DNA of 64,000 bases from contig NZ_AQQP01000003.1 of assembly GCF_002210165.1 (NCBI RefSeq), positions 124,001-188,000 on the forward strand. Direction: 5' to 3'. Origin of the DNA: Phaeobacter sp. 22II1-1F12B (GTDB lineage Bacteria > Pseudomonadota > Alphaproteobacteria > Rhodobacterales > Rhodobacteraceae). Below the pieces are notes generated by a model. It was not told the DNA's origin, did not search any database, and saw nothing but the letters and a program-made list of their open reading frames with translations. The first letter of the stretch is position 1. Each line of letters begins with the position of its first letter. The position numbers and the translations under genes were made by a program. This document shows positions 33,322 through 42,717 of this stretch, piece by piece.

Positions 33322-34352
33322 GCGATATCGACATCCGGATCGAGAACAAGACCGGTCGTATCACGCTCAACCGGCCCAAGGCGCTGAACGCGCTGACCTA
33401 CGACATGTGTCTCGCCATCGACCGGGCGCTCATCGACTGGGCCGGAAACAGCGGCGTGAAACAGGTGCTGATCGATGCCGAGGGCGGCAAGGCCTTCTGT
33501 GCCGGCGGCGACATTGCCGAACTTTACCGCACCGGGACCGAAGGCGATTATGCCTATGGTCGCCAGTTCTGGCGCGACGAATACCGGATGAACGCCCGCA
33601 TCGCCAATTACCCCAAGCCGGTGATCAGCTTTCTGCAGGGCTTTACCATGGGCGGCGGCGTCGGTGTCGGCTGTCACGGCTCAACCCGGATCGTCGGCGA
33701 AACCAGCCAGATCGCCATGCCGGAATGCGGCATCGGCCTTGTACCGGATGTAGGCGGCAGCCAGCTTCTGGCCCAGATGAACGGACTGCGCCCCGGCCTT
33801 GGCACCTGGGTCGGACTTACCGGGCACCGGCTGCAATCCAGCGATGCGATCCTCGGCTTTGGCGCGGTGTTCCAGCCCGAAGTCACATGGGACGCGCTCA
33901 AGACGCAGATGATCGCCGACAGCGCCGTCCAGCTTGTCGAACTCGACGCGCCCCACGCCCCCATTTCCGAACATCTCGATGAGATGGCAAAGCATTTCAA
34001 CCAGGTCACACCCGCCGCCATGCTCGACTCGCTCGAAAATGACGACTCGGATCTCGCGCAGGCCGCCGCCAAAGCCCTGCGCCGCGCCAGCCCGCTCGCC
34101 GTCGCCTGCCATCATGAGATCCTGCGCCGCCTCGATTTCGACTGCACCATCGAGGACGCGCTGAAACTCGAATACCGCTTTACATGGCGCGCGATGGAAC
34201 ATGGCGATTTCCTCGAAGGCATCCGCGCCCAGATCATCGACAAGGACCGCAATCCCAAGTGGAAGCACAGCAGCCTCGACGACGTCACCGATGACGAAAT
34301 CGAGGACATGCTGGCCCCGCTGGGCGAGGACGACCTGACTTTCGACGCTTGA
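33318..34352 (+). CDS. 3-hydroxyisobutyryl-CoA hydrolase (crotonase family)
   Basis: 344 residues. It frees 3-hydroxyisobutyrate from its CoA ester in valine catabolism. Crotonase-fold motifs: ITLNRPKALNALTYDMC, GKAFCAGGDIAELYRTG (first oxyanion loop), GFTMGGGVGVGCHGSTRIV (second), and MPECGIGLVPDVGGS with the active-site Glu and Asp typical of the hydrolase branch. The extra C-terminal helical domain (WKHSSLDDVTDDEIEDML) distinguishes it from plain enoyl-CoA hydratase. It is coupled to the dehydrogenase upstream and followed 12 bases later by mmsB. Confidence 0.92.
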   Translation: MSDIDIRIENKTGRITLNRPKALNALTYDMCLAIDRALIDWAGNSGVKQVLIDAEGGKAFCAGGDIAELYRTGTEGDYAYGRQFWRDEYRMNARIANYPKPVISFLQGFTMGGGVGVGCHGSTRIVGETSQIAMPECGIGLVPDVGGSQLLAQMNGLRPGLGTWVGLTGHRLQSSDAILGFGAVFQPEVTWDALKTQMIADSAVQLVELDAPHAPISEHLDEMAKHFNQVTPAAMLDSLENDDSDLAQAAAKALRRASPLAVACHHEILRRLDFDCTIEDALKLEYRFTWRAMEHGDFLEGIRAQIIDKDRNPKWKHSSLDDVTDDEIEDMLAPLGEDDLTFDA

Positions 34353-34363
34353 GGAGAGGCGAC

Positions 34364-35239
34364 ATGAACATCGGATTTATCGGACTTGGCAATATGGGTG
34401 GCCCGATGGCGGCCAATCTCGCGAAGGCCGGGCATAACGTCACCGGCTTTGACACGGTCGAAGTCAGCATCGACGGCGTCGACATCGCCGAAACCGCCAC
34501 CGCTGCAGTCGAAGGCGCCGACGTGGTCATCACCATGCTCCCCAACGGCGCCATCCTGCGCAGCGTGGCCGACCAGATCATCCCAGCCATGCGCCACGGC
34601 GCAACGCTCGTCGATTGCTCGACAGTGGATGTCGACAGTGCCCGCGCCGTCGCGGCACAGGCCGAAGAGGCCGGATTGCTCGCGGTCGATGCCCCCGTCT
34701 CCGGCGGTGTCGGCGGGGCGACGAATGGCACACTGACCTTCATGGCCGGTGGCTCCGACGCGGGCTTTGCCCGTGCCGAGCCACTTTTTGAGATCATGGG
34801 GCAAAAGGCGGTGCATTGCGGCGGTGCCGGAGCCGGACAATCAGCCAAGATCTGCAACAACATGATCCTCGGCGTCACCATGATCGCCACCTGCGAGGCT
34901 TTTGCCCTTGCCGACAAGCTGGGCCTCGACCGGCAAAAGATGTTCGACGTGGTGTCGACCTCTTCGGGCTATAGCTGGTCCATGAACGCCTATTGCCCCG
35001 CCCCCGGAATCGGCCCGCAAAGCCCCGCGGATAACGACTACAAGCCCGGTTTTGCCGCCGATCTCATGCTCAAAGACCTCCGCCTCTCGCAGCAGGCCGC
35101 CGAAAGCGCCGATGCCGACACCCCGATGGGGCAGCTCGCACAGGCGCTCTATGCGCGCTTTGTCGAAGAAGAAGACGGCAAGGGCCGCGACTTCAGCGCC
35201 ATGCTCCCCCGGTTCGAAAAGCGCAACCGCGAGGGGTAA
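34364..35239 (+). CDS. mmsB: 3-hydroxyisobutyrate dehydrogenase
   Basis: 291 residues. It oxidises 3-hydroxyisobutyrate to methylmalonate semialdehyde, the substrate of MmsA. Rossmann motif GFIGLGNMGGPMAANLAKAGHNV (residues 4-26), substrate loop DAPVSGGVGGATNGTLTFMAGG (109-130) and catalytic K162 in GAGQSAKICNNMILG are present. GAGGAG lies about 6 bases before ATG 34364; the frame extension to 34349 is not needed. Third gene of the operon with the dehydrogenase and hydrolase. Confidence 0.95.
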   Translation: MNIGFIGLGNMGGPMAANLAKAGHNVTGFDTVEVSIDGVDIAETATAAVEGADVVITMLPNGAILRSVADQIIPAMRHGATLVDCSTVDVDSARAVAAQAEEAGLLAVDAPVSGGVGGATNGTLTFMAGGSDAGFARAEPLFEIMGQKAVHCGGAGAGQSAKICNNMILGVTMIATCEAFALADKLGLDRQKMFDVVSTSSGYSWSMNAYCPAPGIGPQSPADNDYKPGFAADLMLKDLRLSQQAAESADADTPMGQLAQALYARFVEEEDGKGRDFSAMLPRFEKRNREG

Positions 35240-35329
35240 CGAAACAATTCTTGCTGTTCTTGGAAACAGCAGGGAACCAAAACGGCGCGGCGAACGTTAA
35301 TCAGCATAGATAGCTGACGAGCCGCGCCA

Positions 35330-35680
35330 ATGAACCTCTCCAACATCGCCATTCTGAGCATTCTTGTATCGCTCATGAACTACGTGCCGGCCCAGGCCAG
35401 TGCGCGGATAGTGGCGGCCGAGGAAGAGGTTGAGCCGGAAAGCTGTCTTTCTCAAACGATCGTCTCGGCCTGCGCTCTGCCCATTCTGATCACGCCCGCC
35501 GCAACGGATGAGATCGAAGAAAGCTTTGACCGGATCGATCAGGACGACGCGGGTTTCGATGATGCCTTCAACGACCTCGAAGACCGCAGCGGACGTCACC
35601 CCGTGGCCAAGCCGTTGCTGCGCACTGAACCGAACTATGCGCCGATCTTTGAGACGCTGCGTCCGACAGTCACGCAGTAA
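35330..35680 (+). CDS. Small secreted protein of unknown function
   Basis: 116 residues. The N-terminus (NIAILSILVSLMNYVPAQASA) looks like a signal peptide. The mature part is acidic, with a Cys pair (ESCLSQTIVSACALP) and the segment ATDEIEESFDRIDQDDAGFDD, which loosely resembles a calcium-binding Asp-rich loop. The Shine-Dalgarno is weak. No family recognised. It stands alone after mmsB. Confidence 0.45.
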   Translation: MNLSNIAILSILVSLMNYVPAQASARIVAAEEEVEPESCLSQTIVSACALPILITPAATDEIEESFDRIDQDDAGFDDAFNDLEDRSGRHPVAKPLLRTEPNYAPIFETLRPTVTQ

Positions 35681-35903
35681 CCATCTGATAAATTAAGATA
35701 TTCCCACATGTCGCCCCTTTGGCAAGGTCGCGCTTATCTCCTGTGCACTCGTGAAACCCGAGCACGCAGATAAACCCAACCGCAAGGGCTCTAATGCAAT
35801 AGGCGGATTAACGGCCAAGTAAGCGGTTTCTTGCACTGGGCAAATCTACCGGGAACCCCTCGCCGCAGATCGGTGTTAGTCCTGCAAGAGAAAGGATTTA
35901 ACG

Positions 35904-36308
35904 ATGAAACGTTTTAACTTTGTTATCCCGCTTTGCGCCGCCGTCGCGCTGACCCTTCCCGGTGCTGCCATGGCCAATAATGGCAAGCCGAACAAGGCGC
36001 ATAACGCCCAGCAGGTCGCATCGAACTGCCCGCCGGGTCTTGCCAAGAAGAACCCGCCCTGCGTGCCCCCCGGGCAGGCCAAAAAACAGCTTGATCCGAT
36101 CTACGAAAATGACCGCTATGACGATCATTATGACTATCGCATAGGTGAGCGTGTGAACGGCGATTACGTCGTGATCGAACGCCCCCAGCGGTACGGCCTT
36201 GACCCGAACGCCACCTACTATCGCGTTGGCGATGGCGTTTATCAGGTCGACCGCGAAACCAGCGAAATCCTTGCAGTGATCGGGCTTGCAAATCGCCTGC
36301 TCAACTGA
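35904..36308 (+). CDS. Small periplasmic RcnB-like protein
   Basis: 134 residues. A signal peptide (KRFNFVIPLCAAVALTLPGAAMA) is followed by NNGKPNKAHNAQQ, CPPGLAKKNPPCVPPGQAKK and a beta-rich C-terminal half (YRIGERVNGDYVVIERPQRYGLDPNATYYRVGDGVYQVDRET). The latter resembles the RcnB-type fold of periplasmic proteins. AAAGGA lies about 8 bases before the ATG. It is convergent with uvrA. Homologues in this position are, from memory, sometimes mislabelled 'excinuclease subunit A'; nothing here resembles UvrA. Confidence 0.7.
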   Translation: MKRFNFVIPLCAAVALTLPGAAMANNGKPNKAHNAQQVASNCPPGLAKKNPPCVPPGQAKKQLDPIYENDRYDDHYDYRIGERVNGDYVVIERPQRYGLDPNATYYRVGDGVYQVDRETSEILAVIGLANRLLN

Positions 36309-36342
36309 CCCCGTCGTAGGTTAATTGGTAAGTTTTTAAAGG

Positions 36343-36375
36343 AACCGCCGTCCCGCTTGGGGCGGCGGTTTTCTT
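36343..36375. terminator. Terminator between RcnB-like gene and uvrA (bidirectional)
   Basis: AACCGCCGTCCC pairs with GGGGCGGCGGTT over a GCTT-type loop, with TTTTC on the plus side and CCTTTAAAAA context on the other. It overlaps the uvrA stop. Confidence 0.75.
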
Positions 36376-39229
36376 ATTCCGCCGCGACTTTCTTGGCCGT
36401 CAGCATCGGCTTCAGATAGCGACCGGTGTGGCTCTCATCGACTTCGGCCACCTCTTCCGGCGTGCCCTCGGCAACGATCCGGCCACCGCCATCACCCCCT
36501 TCAGGGCCAATGTCGATCAGGTGATCCGCCGTCTTGATGACATCAAGGTTATGCTCGATCACGACGACCGAATTGCCCTGATCCACAAGTTCGTGCAGCA
36601 CCTCAAGCAGCTTGCGCACATCCTCGAAATGCAGACCCGTCGTCGGCTCATCGAGGATATAAAGCGTCCGCCCCGTTGAGCGTTTCGACAGCTCCTTCGA
36701 CAGCTTTACCCGCTGCGCTTCACCACCGGAAAGCGTCGTCGCCTGCTGCCCGACCTTGATGTAGCCAAGCCCCACGCGCATCAGCGCATCCATCTTCTCG
36801 CGGATGCTCGGCACCGCCTTGAAAAACTCCTGCGCGTCTTCAACCGTCATATCAAGAACATCGGCTATGCTCTTGCCTTTGAAGTGAATTTCCAGTGTCT
36901 CGCGATTATAGCGCGCGCCCTTGCAGGTCTCGCATTCGACGTAGACATCCGGCAGAAAGTGCATCTCGATCTTGATGACACCATCGCCCTGACAGGCCTC
37001 GCACCGGCCACCCTTGACGTTGAACGAGAACCGCCCCGGCTTGTAGCCGCGCGCCTTGGCCTCGGGCAGACCGGCGAACCAGTCGCGGATCGGGGTGAAG
37101 GCACCAGTATAGGTGGCCGGGTTCGACCGGGGAGTCCGCCCGATGGGCCGCTGGTCGATGTCGATCACCTTGTCCAGATGTTCCAGCCCCTTGATCGTCT
37201 CACAAGGTGCAGGCGTCTGCCGCGCCCCGTTCAGCCGCATCGAGGCGGTCTTGAACAGCGTTTCAATCGTCAGCGTTGATTTCCCGCCTCCGGATACCCC
37301 GGTCACGCAGACGAACTTGCCCAGCGGGAAAGCGGCCGTGACCTCTTTAAGGTTGTTGCCCGTGGCCTTGACCACAGTCACCGCCTTGTTCTTCTTGCCC
37401 TTGCGCCGCTCGGCAGGCACCGAGATTTCGCGCGTCCCGGCTAGGTACTGCCCGGTGACCGATTGCGCATCGGCGGCAATCTCGGCAGGCGTGCCGTGGC
37501 TGACGACCTGACCCCCATGCACACCAGCGCCTGGACCGATATCGAACACGTAATCCGCCTCGCGGATCGCTTCCTCGTCATGCTCCACGACGATCACCGT
37601 ATTCCCCTGATCGCGCAGGTTTTTGAGCGTGGTCAAAAGCCGGTCGTTGTCGCGTTGATGCAGCCCGATCGACGGTTCATCCAGAACGTAAAGAACGCCC
37701 TGCAAACCCGACCCGATCTGGCTCGCCAGACGGATCCTCTGACTCTCGCCACCGCTTAATGTGCCGCTTGAACGTGACAGCGTAAGGTATTCAAGACCAA
37801 CATTATTCAGAAACCCAAGACGCTCGCGGATCTCCTTGAAAATCGCCCGTGCGATTTCATTCTTTTGCTTGCCTAGACGCTCTGGCGCCTGCGTCACCCA
37901 GTCCAGCGCCTCGCGGATCGACATCTCGACCACTTGGCCTACATGCAGATCGGCGATCTTGACCGCAAGCGCCTCGGGCCGCAGCCGGTAGCCGCCGCAA
38001 GTACCACAAGGCCGGTTGTTCTGATAGCGTTCGAACTCTTCGCGGACCCAGTTGCTGTCGGTTTCGCGATAGCGGCGTTCCATGTTGGGGATCACCCCCT
38101 CAAAGACGCGCGACACCTGGTACACGCGCCCGCCTTCGTCATAGCGGAACTGGATCTCTTCCTTGCCCGACCCGTAAAGGAATACGTTCTGCACCTTTTC
38201 GGGCAGGTCCTTCCACTTGGCGTTCTTGTCGAACCCGTAATGCTTGGCGATGGCCTCGATGGTCTGGAGGAAATAGGGCGACTTGCCTTTGCGCCACGGC
38301 GCCAGCGCCCCGTCATAGACCTTGAGGTTCTGATCCGGCACAACCAGCCGTTCGTCAAAGAACAGCTCAACACCCAGCCCATCGCAATCCGGACAGGCGC
38401 CGACCGGCGCGTTGAACGAAAACAGGCGCGGTTCGATCTCCGGGATGGTGAACCCGCTCACCGGACAGGCGAATTTCTCGCTGAAGGTGATGCGCTCGGG
38501 CTCTTCCACCGCTGTTTCCAGAATGACGATCCCGTCTGCCAGATCCAGCGCGGTGCGCAGACTGTCCGCCAGCCGCGTCTCGATCCCTTCCCGCACCACG
38601 ATCCGATCGACCACCACGTCGATCTCGTGCCGGAACTTCTTGTCGAGCACCGGCGGCTCATCCAGTTCATAGAACTCGCCATTCACCTTGACGCGCTGGA
38701 ACCCCTGCTTGCGCAACTCAAGGAATTCCTTGCGATATTCGCCTTTCCGGTCACGCACGATGGGGGCCAGCAGATAGGCCCGCGTGCCCTCCTCCATGTC
38801 CATGATCCGGTCGACCATGTCCTGCACCTGCTGCGCCTCGATAGGCTTGCCGGTGGCGGGGCTATAGGGCGTCCCCGCCCGCGCGAAAAGCAGACGCAGG
38901 TAGTCGTAAATCTCGGTCACGGTGCCCACGGTCGAGCGCGGGTTTTTCGAGGTCGTCTTCTGTTCGATCGAAATCGCCGGGGACAGACCGCTGATGTGAT
39001 CCACGTCCGGCTTTTCCATCATGTCGAGGAACTGCCGCGCATAAGCCGACAGCGATTCCACGTAGCGGCGCTGCCCCTCGGCATAGATCGTGTCAAAGGC
39101 GAGCGAGGATTTACCCGATCCGGACAGCCCGGTGATCACTACCAGCTGGTCCCGTGGAATATCCACGTCGATGCCCTTGAGATTGTGTTCGCGCGCGCCG
39201 CGCACTTCGATGAATTTCAGCTCGGCCAT
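36374..39229 (-). CDS. uvrA: Excinuclease ABC subunit A
   Basis: 951 residues, full length. UvrA is the damage-sensing ABC ATPase of nucleotide excision repair. Two ATP sites: [20 protein letters not shown] near residue 32 and [16 protein letters not shown] near 645, with [19 protein letters not shown] and [15 protein letters not shown] signatures. Zinc-finger cysteines are in [21 protein letters not shown], and [14 protein letters not shown]...[11 protein letters not shown] LexA-type box lies 63 bases upstream of the start, so SOS induction is expected. Confidence 0.97.
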   Translation of the reverse strand: MAELKFIEVRGAREHNLKGIDVDIPRDQLVVITGLSGSGKSSLAFDTIYAEGQRRYVESLSAYARQFLDMMEKPDVDHISGLSPAISIEQKTTSKNPRSTVGTVTEIYDYLRLLFARAGTPYSPATGKPIEAQQVQDMVDRIMDMEEGTRAYLLAPIVRDRKGEYRKEFLELRKQGFQRVKVNGEFYELDEPPVLDKKFRHEIDVVVDRIVVREGIETRLADSLRTALDLADGIVILETAVEEPERITFSEKFACPVSGFTIPEIEPRLFSFNAPVGACPDCDGLGVELFFDERLVVPDQNLKVYDGALAPWRKGKSPYFLQTIEAIAKHYGFDKNAKWKDLPEKVQNVFLYGSGKEEIQFRYDEGGRVYQVSRVFEGVIPNMERRYRETDSNWVREEFERYQNNRPCGTCGGYRLRPEALAVKIADLHVGQVVEMSIREALDWVTQAPERLGKQKNEIARAIFKEIRERLGFLNNVGLEYLTLSRSSGTLSGGESQRIRLASQIGSGLQGVLYVLDEPSIGLHQRDNDRLLTTLKNLRDQGNTVIVVEHDEEAIREADYVFDIGPGAGVHGGQVVSHGTPAEIAADAQSVTGQYLAGTREISVPAERRKGKKNKAVTVVKATGNNLKEVTAAFPLGKFVCVTGVSGGGKSTLTIETLFKTASMRLNGARQTPAPCETIKGLEHLDKVIDIDQRPIGRTPRSNPATYTGAFTPIRDWFAGLPEAKARGYKPGRFSFNVKGGRCEACQGDGVIKIEMHFLPDVYVECETCKGARYNRETLEIHFKGKSIADVLDMTVEDAQEFFKAVPSIREKMDALMRVGLGYIKVGQQATTLSGGEAQRVKLSKELSKRSTGRTLYILDEPTTGLHFEDVRKLLEVLHELVDQGNSVVVIEHNLDVIKTADHLIDIGPEGGDGGGRIVAEGTPEEVAEVDESHTGRYLKPMLTAKKVAAE

Positions 39230-39292
39230 GATGCCCCCGGGTTGTCACGTCAGACATAGGACGGTCCTTGTGAGTCTCCAATAGCATTTTCA

Positions 39293-39307
39293 GAACATTA
39301 TAGGAAC
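39293..39307 (-). promoter_or_regulatory. LexA (SOS) box of uvrA
   Basis: Read on the minus strand the sequence is GTTC-CTATAAT-GTTC, an exact match to the alphaproteobacterial LexA operator GTTC-N7-GTTC. The inner bases include TATAAT, so the repressor site may overlap the -10 element. It is in the 80-base gap between the MFS stop and uvrA. Confidence 0.85.
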
Positions 39308-39309
39308 AT

Positions 39310-40470
39310 TCAATCGGGAATCCGCGCACGCAGCCGTGAAAGCAGCAGGTGGATGCCGAATCCGCAGGCAAAAACCGTTCCGGCAAAAATCATGAAGCCG
39401 CCGCGCCCCTGTCCGGCCACCAGCAACGCCAGCACCGGCGTGCCCAGCGTATTGCCCAGATTGCCCATCTGCGCCAGCGCGCCATTGGCCATCGCCTGTC
39501 CCTGCGGCGTCGGGTTCAGCTGCGGGATCGCGGTGAAACTTGCCCCCTGCACCAGCCCCAGCGACATCGCCAGCATCAGATAGGACCACCCCGCCCCTGT
39601 CAGCCAGATCAGCACGCTGGCGGCAAAGCTGAACGCGAACCCGGTCAGGATCACCTGCACCGCTGCCACCCGGCGCAGCAGCCACACCCCAAGTGTCATC
39701 GAAGTCGCGATCCCGGCCAGCGGCATCGCCCCCACGATCAACGCACGGCTTTCCTCGGCCATGAACAGCGGCATGATGGTCAGCGTCGCTACCCATGCCG
39801 CCGCGTAACAGACCCACCCCAGCGCAGGGGCGCTTAGCCGGGGTGAGGAATAGATGCGCCCGTGGTCCCGCAGAACCGAACCAAGGCTCAGCGGCACATC
39901 ACGCGGACCGATCACGTCGCGCGGCAGCGCCACGGCAATCAGCGCGGCCATCACCGCCATATAGATCGCGTGTGCGCCAAACAAAGCGCCCAACCCATGC
40001 AGCCGGGCCAGCGGTTCACCGACCAGCACCAGAAAGGCAAAGGCCACGCCGAAAAAGGTCGACCACAGGGACAGGGTGAACCCCCGATGTTGCGGCGCGC
40101 TGATCTGCGCGATCAGCGTTGGCGCGGCGACCACGATGGCCAGATGCGAGGCCCCTTCAAGCGCCCGGCTTACAAGGAACATTGGCAGCGCCGGCAGGCT
40201 CGCCTGATAGGCGGACATCAGCACGCCCAGCCCCAGCGCCGCCAGCAGCGCCCGGCGATAGCCGATGCGCGCCACGATCAGCCCGGCCGTAACGCCAAAA
40301 ATCACGCCGACAAAGCCGACAAGCGACACCGCGAACCCCAGCGCCGCCCCGGCAGACCCGTAATGTTCGGCCAGCAGCGGGTAGCTTACCGAAACCTTGC
40401 CGAACTGCGCCGCAGCCCCCAGCCCCGCGGCCCAAAGCCCCAGAACGCGGCCGAATGACGTTGTTTCCAT
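39310..40470 (-). CDS. MFS transporter
   Basis: 386 residues with about 12 hydrophobic helices. The loop between helices 2 and 3 has ARIGYRRALLAALGLG, a weak form of the MFS G-x-L-a-D-r-x-G-r motif, and QISAPQHRGFTLSLW is typical of the TM4-5 loop. The substrate cannot be told. The methyltransferase gene precedes it by 3 bases on the same strand, so the two are likely co-transcribed. Its stop lies just before the LexA box of uvrA. Confidence 0.82.
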   Translation of the reverse strand: METTSFGRVLGLWAAGLGAAAQFGKVSVSYPLLAEHYGSAGAALGFAVSLVGFVGVIFGVTAGLIVARIGYRRALLAALGLGVLMSAYQASLPALPMFLVSRALEGASHLAIVVAAPTLIAQISAPQHRGFTLSLWSTFFGVAFAFLVLVGEPLARLHGLGALFGAHAIYMAVMAALIAVALPRDVIGPRDVPLSLGSVLRDHGRIYSSPRLSAPALGWVCYAAAWVATLTIMPLFMAEESRALIVGAMPLAGIATSMTLGVWLLRRVAAVQVILTGFAFSFAASVLIWLTGAGWSYLMLAMSLGLVQGASFTAIPQLNPTPQGQAMANGALAQMGNLGNTLGTPVLALLVAGQGRGGFMIFAGTVFACGFGIHLLLSRLRARIPD

Positions 40471-40473
40471 AAA

Positions 40474-41034
40474 TCAGGTCTTTCTTGCCAGGGCCCAGGC
40501 GCAGATCGGCATATCCGGTTCGTTCTGCAGGCTGTCGCTCTCGCGGTCATAGGCGGGCGGCCAGTCCGGCTCAAGGTTGCGTTTGGCCGCCGCGCGATTG
40601 CCCCATTGATCGGCCTCGATCGCGTTTTCGTCGAACCCGGCTTCGATCAGCAGGTTCTTCAGCCCCCGCGCCGACCAGCGCGAACAATCGGCCGGTGCCG
40701 CGTGGAACGGCACGAAAAACGGCACGGCCAGCCAGAAATGCCCGCCCGGGCGCAGCATCTCGCGCACATGGCGCGTTGCGGCATAGGGTCTGTCGAGGTG
40801 TTCCCAGACCTGATTGGCAAGGATCAGGTCAAACTGCCGGGGCTGCCCCGCATCATCCAGATAGGGGCCAAGGCAGATGTCATGCTTGGGAAAGTGAAAC
40901 CGCTCATACCGGCCAAAACCGAATTGCTGGCCCCATTTGCCCGAGACTTCGGCCACATGCAGACCCTCGGGACCAAGCGCGCGGATCATCGCGCGGCTGG
41001 CTTTCATCATCTTTACCCGGTTAAGACTAGGCAT
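40474..41034 (-). CDS. SAM-dependent methyltransferase (class I, short)
   Basis: 186 residues. Class I methyltransferase core: GLHVAEVSGKWG (motif I region, unusual because the G-x-G is weak), FDLILANQVWEHLDRPYAATRHVREMLRPGGHFWLAVPFFVPFHAAPADCSRW (motifs II-III). The pattern HE/D-L-x-x-P and P-F fits the Methyltransf_11 group acting on small molecules or sugars. The target is unknown. It precedes the MFS gene by 3 bases. The gene-free stretch upstream contains a repeat structure at 41162-41208. Confidence 0.75.
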   Translation of the reverse strand: MPSLNRVKMMKASRAMIRALGPEGLHVAEVSGKWGQQFGFGRYERFHFPKHDICLGPYLDDAGQPRQFDLILANQVWEHLDRPYAATRHVREMLRPGGHFWLAVPFFVPFHAAPADCSRWSARGLKNLLIEAGFDENAIEADQWGNRAAAKRNLEPDWPPAYDRESDSLQNEPDMPICAWALARKT

Positions 41035-41161
41035 CGCGCGTTTTCCCGCAGTCGGCCCCCGCTCGACGCCCCAGTCCTAGCCAGCGCCTGTACAAATTGA
41101 AAGAAAATTCCGGGCCTGCGCCCGGGCCGCTGACTACGGAATTACCGCCAGAGTCCGACAC

Positions 41162-41208
41162 CGCGATGCACGGGGGGTGTACAGGGGGTGTACAGCTTGT
41201 GCATCGCG
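41162..41208. repeat. 10-bp inverted repeat enclosing two perfect 11-bp tandem repeats
   Basis: CGCGATGCAC (41162-41171) pairs perfectly with GTGCATCGCG (41199-41208). The 27-base interval contains GGGGGTGTACA twice in direct tandem (41173-41183, 41184-41194). It lies between the lpd stop and the methyltransferase start, both on the minus strand. Confidence 0.75.
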
Positions 41209-41227
41209 ATTTTCGGCCATTTCGAGG

Positions 41228-42622
41228 TTACATATGGATCACGCGATCAAAAGCATCGAGCACGGATTCATGCATCATCTCGCTCAGCGTGGGATGCGGG
41301 AAGACCGTGTTCATCAGGTCCTCTTCGGTGGTCTCAAGCTGACGACCGACGACATAGCCCTGGATCAGTTCCGTCACCTCGGCCCCGACCATATGCGCGC
41401 CCAGCAGCTCGCCGGTCTTTTCGTCAAAGATCGTCTTGATCATGCCCTCGGGCTCACCCAGCGCAATCGCCTTGCCGTTGCCGATAAAGGGAAACTTGCC
41501 GACCTTGATCTTGTAGCCAAGCTCCTTGGCCTTGGCCTCGGTATAGCCGACGCTGGCCACCTGCGGCTGGCAATAGGTGCAGCCCGCAATCGCTTCGGGT
41601 TTGACGGGATGCGGATGCTTGCCCGCAATCAGCTCGGCGACCATGACACCTTCGTGGCTGGCCTTGTGCGCCAGCCAGGGCGCGCCCGCGATATCGCCGA
41701 TGGCATACAGCCCCTCGACACCGGTGCGGCAGTATTCGTCGACCACCACATGGGTCCGGTCGATTTTCACGCCAAGCTCTTCCAGTCCAAGGTTTTCCAC
41801 GTTGCCGACAATACCAACCGCCGAGATCACAGTGTCGAATTCCTCGGTCTCGGTTTTGCCGCCGATCTCGATATGGGCCGTCACCTTGCCCTTGCCGCGG
41901 TCGAGTTTCTTGACCGTCGCCTTTTCCTTGATGACCATGCCCTGCTTGGTGAACTGCTTCTTGGCGAAGGCGCTGATCTCGGCATCTTCCACCGGCAGGA
42001 TCCGGTCCATCACCTCGACCACCGTCGCCTTGGCGCCCATCGTGTGATAAAAGCTTGCAAATTCAATGCCGATCGCGCCCGAGCCGATCACCAGCAGCTT
42101 TTTCGGCATACGTTTCGGGGCCAGCGCGTCCTTGTAGGTCCAGACCAGATCGCCATCGCCCTCAAGCCCCGGCAATTGCCGCGCACGGGCACCGGTTGCC
42201 AGCACGATGTTCTTGGCGGTCAGATCTTCGCTGCCCTTGTCGGTCTTGACCGCGACCTTGCCCTTGCCGGTCAGCTTGGCCTCACCCATGATCGTGGTGA
42301 TCTTGTTCTTTTTCATCAGGTGGCCGATGCCTCCCGACAGTTGCCCCGCCACCTGGCGCGAGCGCTTGACCACCGCGTCCAGATCGAACCCGATCTTGTC
42401 GGCGCTGAGGCCGAATTCCTTGGCGCGCTCCATCAGGTGATACACCTCGGAGGTCCGCAGCAGCGCCTTGGTCGGGATACAGCCCCAGTTGAGGCAGATG
42501 CCGCCCATATGCTCGCGTTCGACAATCGCGACATTCAGGCCAAGCTGTGCTGCACGGATCGCGGCCACATAGCCGCCCGGCCCCGCCCCAATTACGATCA
42601 GATCAAAGGATTTGGCTGCCAT
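41228..42622 (-). CDS. lpd: Dihydrolipoyl dehydrogenase (E3)
   Basis: 464 residues. It reoxidises dihydrolipoyl groups of 2-oxoacid dehydrogenase complexes with FAD and NAD. FAD motif VIGAGPGGYVAAIRAAQLG, redox disulfide C43/C48 in GGICLNWGCIPTKALLR, NAD motif LLVIGSGAIGIEFASFYHTMG, YAIGDIAGAPWLAHKASHEG and the C-terminal HPTLSEMMHESVLDA with the active-site His-Glu pair. It is not adjacent to pdhABC, which lies 16 kb away in this window, so it may serve several complexes. Confidence 0.96.
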   Translation of the reverse strand: MAAKSFDLIVIGAGPGGYVAAIRAAQLGLNVAIVEREHMGGICLNWGCIPTKALLRTSEVYHLMERAKEFGLSADKIGFDLDAVVKRSRQVAGQLSGGIGHLMKKNKITTIMGEAKLTGKGKVAVKTDKGSEDLTAKNIVLATGARARQLPGLEGDGDLVWTYKDALAPKRMPKKLLVIGSGAIGIEFASFYHTMGAKATVVEVMDRILPVEDAEISAFAKKQFTKQGMVIKEKATVKKLDRGKGKVTAHIEIGGKTETEEFDTVISAVGIVGNVENLGLEELGVKIDRTHVVVDEYCRTGVEGLYAIGDIAGAPWLAHKASHEGVMVAELIAGKHPHPVKPEAIAGCTYCQPQVASVGYTEAKAKELGYKIKVGKFPFIGNGKAIALGEPEGMIKTIFDEKTGELLGAHMVGAEVTELIQGYVVGRQLETTEEDLMNTVFPHPTLSEMMHESVLDAFDRVIHM

Positions 42623-42717
42623 GTCAGGTCCCCGGGAAAGGTATGAAAATTAGTTCACCATTAAACCAGTTCCGGCAGTGCATCAATGCCGGGCTGACAC
42701 CGCATGAGGGAAAGACC

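Noticed and set aside
35252-35271. Hairpin TGCTGTT/AACAGCA after mmsB as a terminator
   Set aside because: The stem is short and not followed by a T-run.
37934-39259. 441-residue plus-strand open frame opposite uvrA
   Set aside because: Shadow of UvrA; no family motif.
42652-42667. CtrA-like site (TTAG-N7-TTAA) upstream of lpd
   Set aside because: One mismatch in the half site and no cell-cycle context; such matches are frequent by chance in AT-rich gaps.
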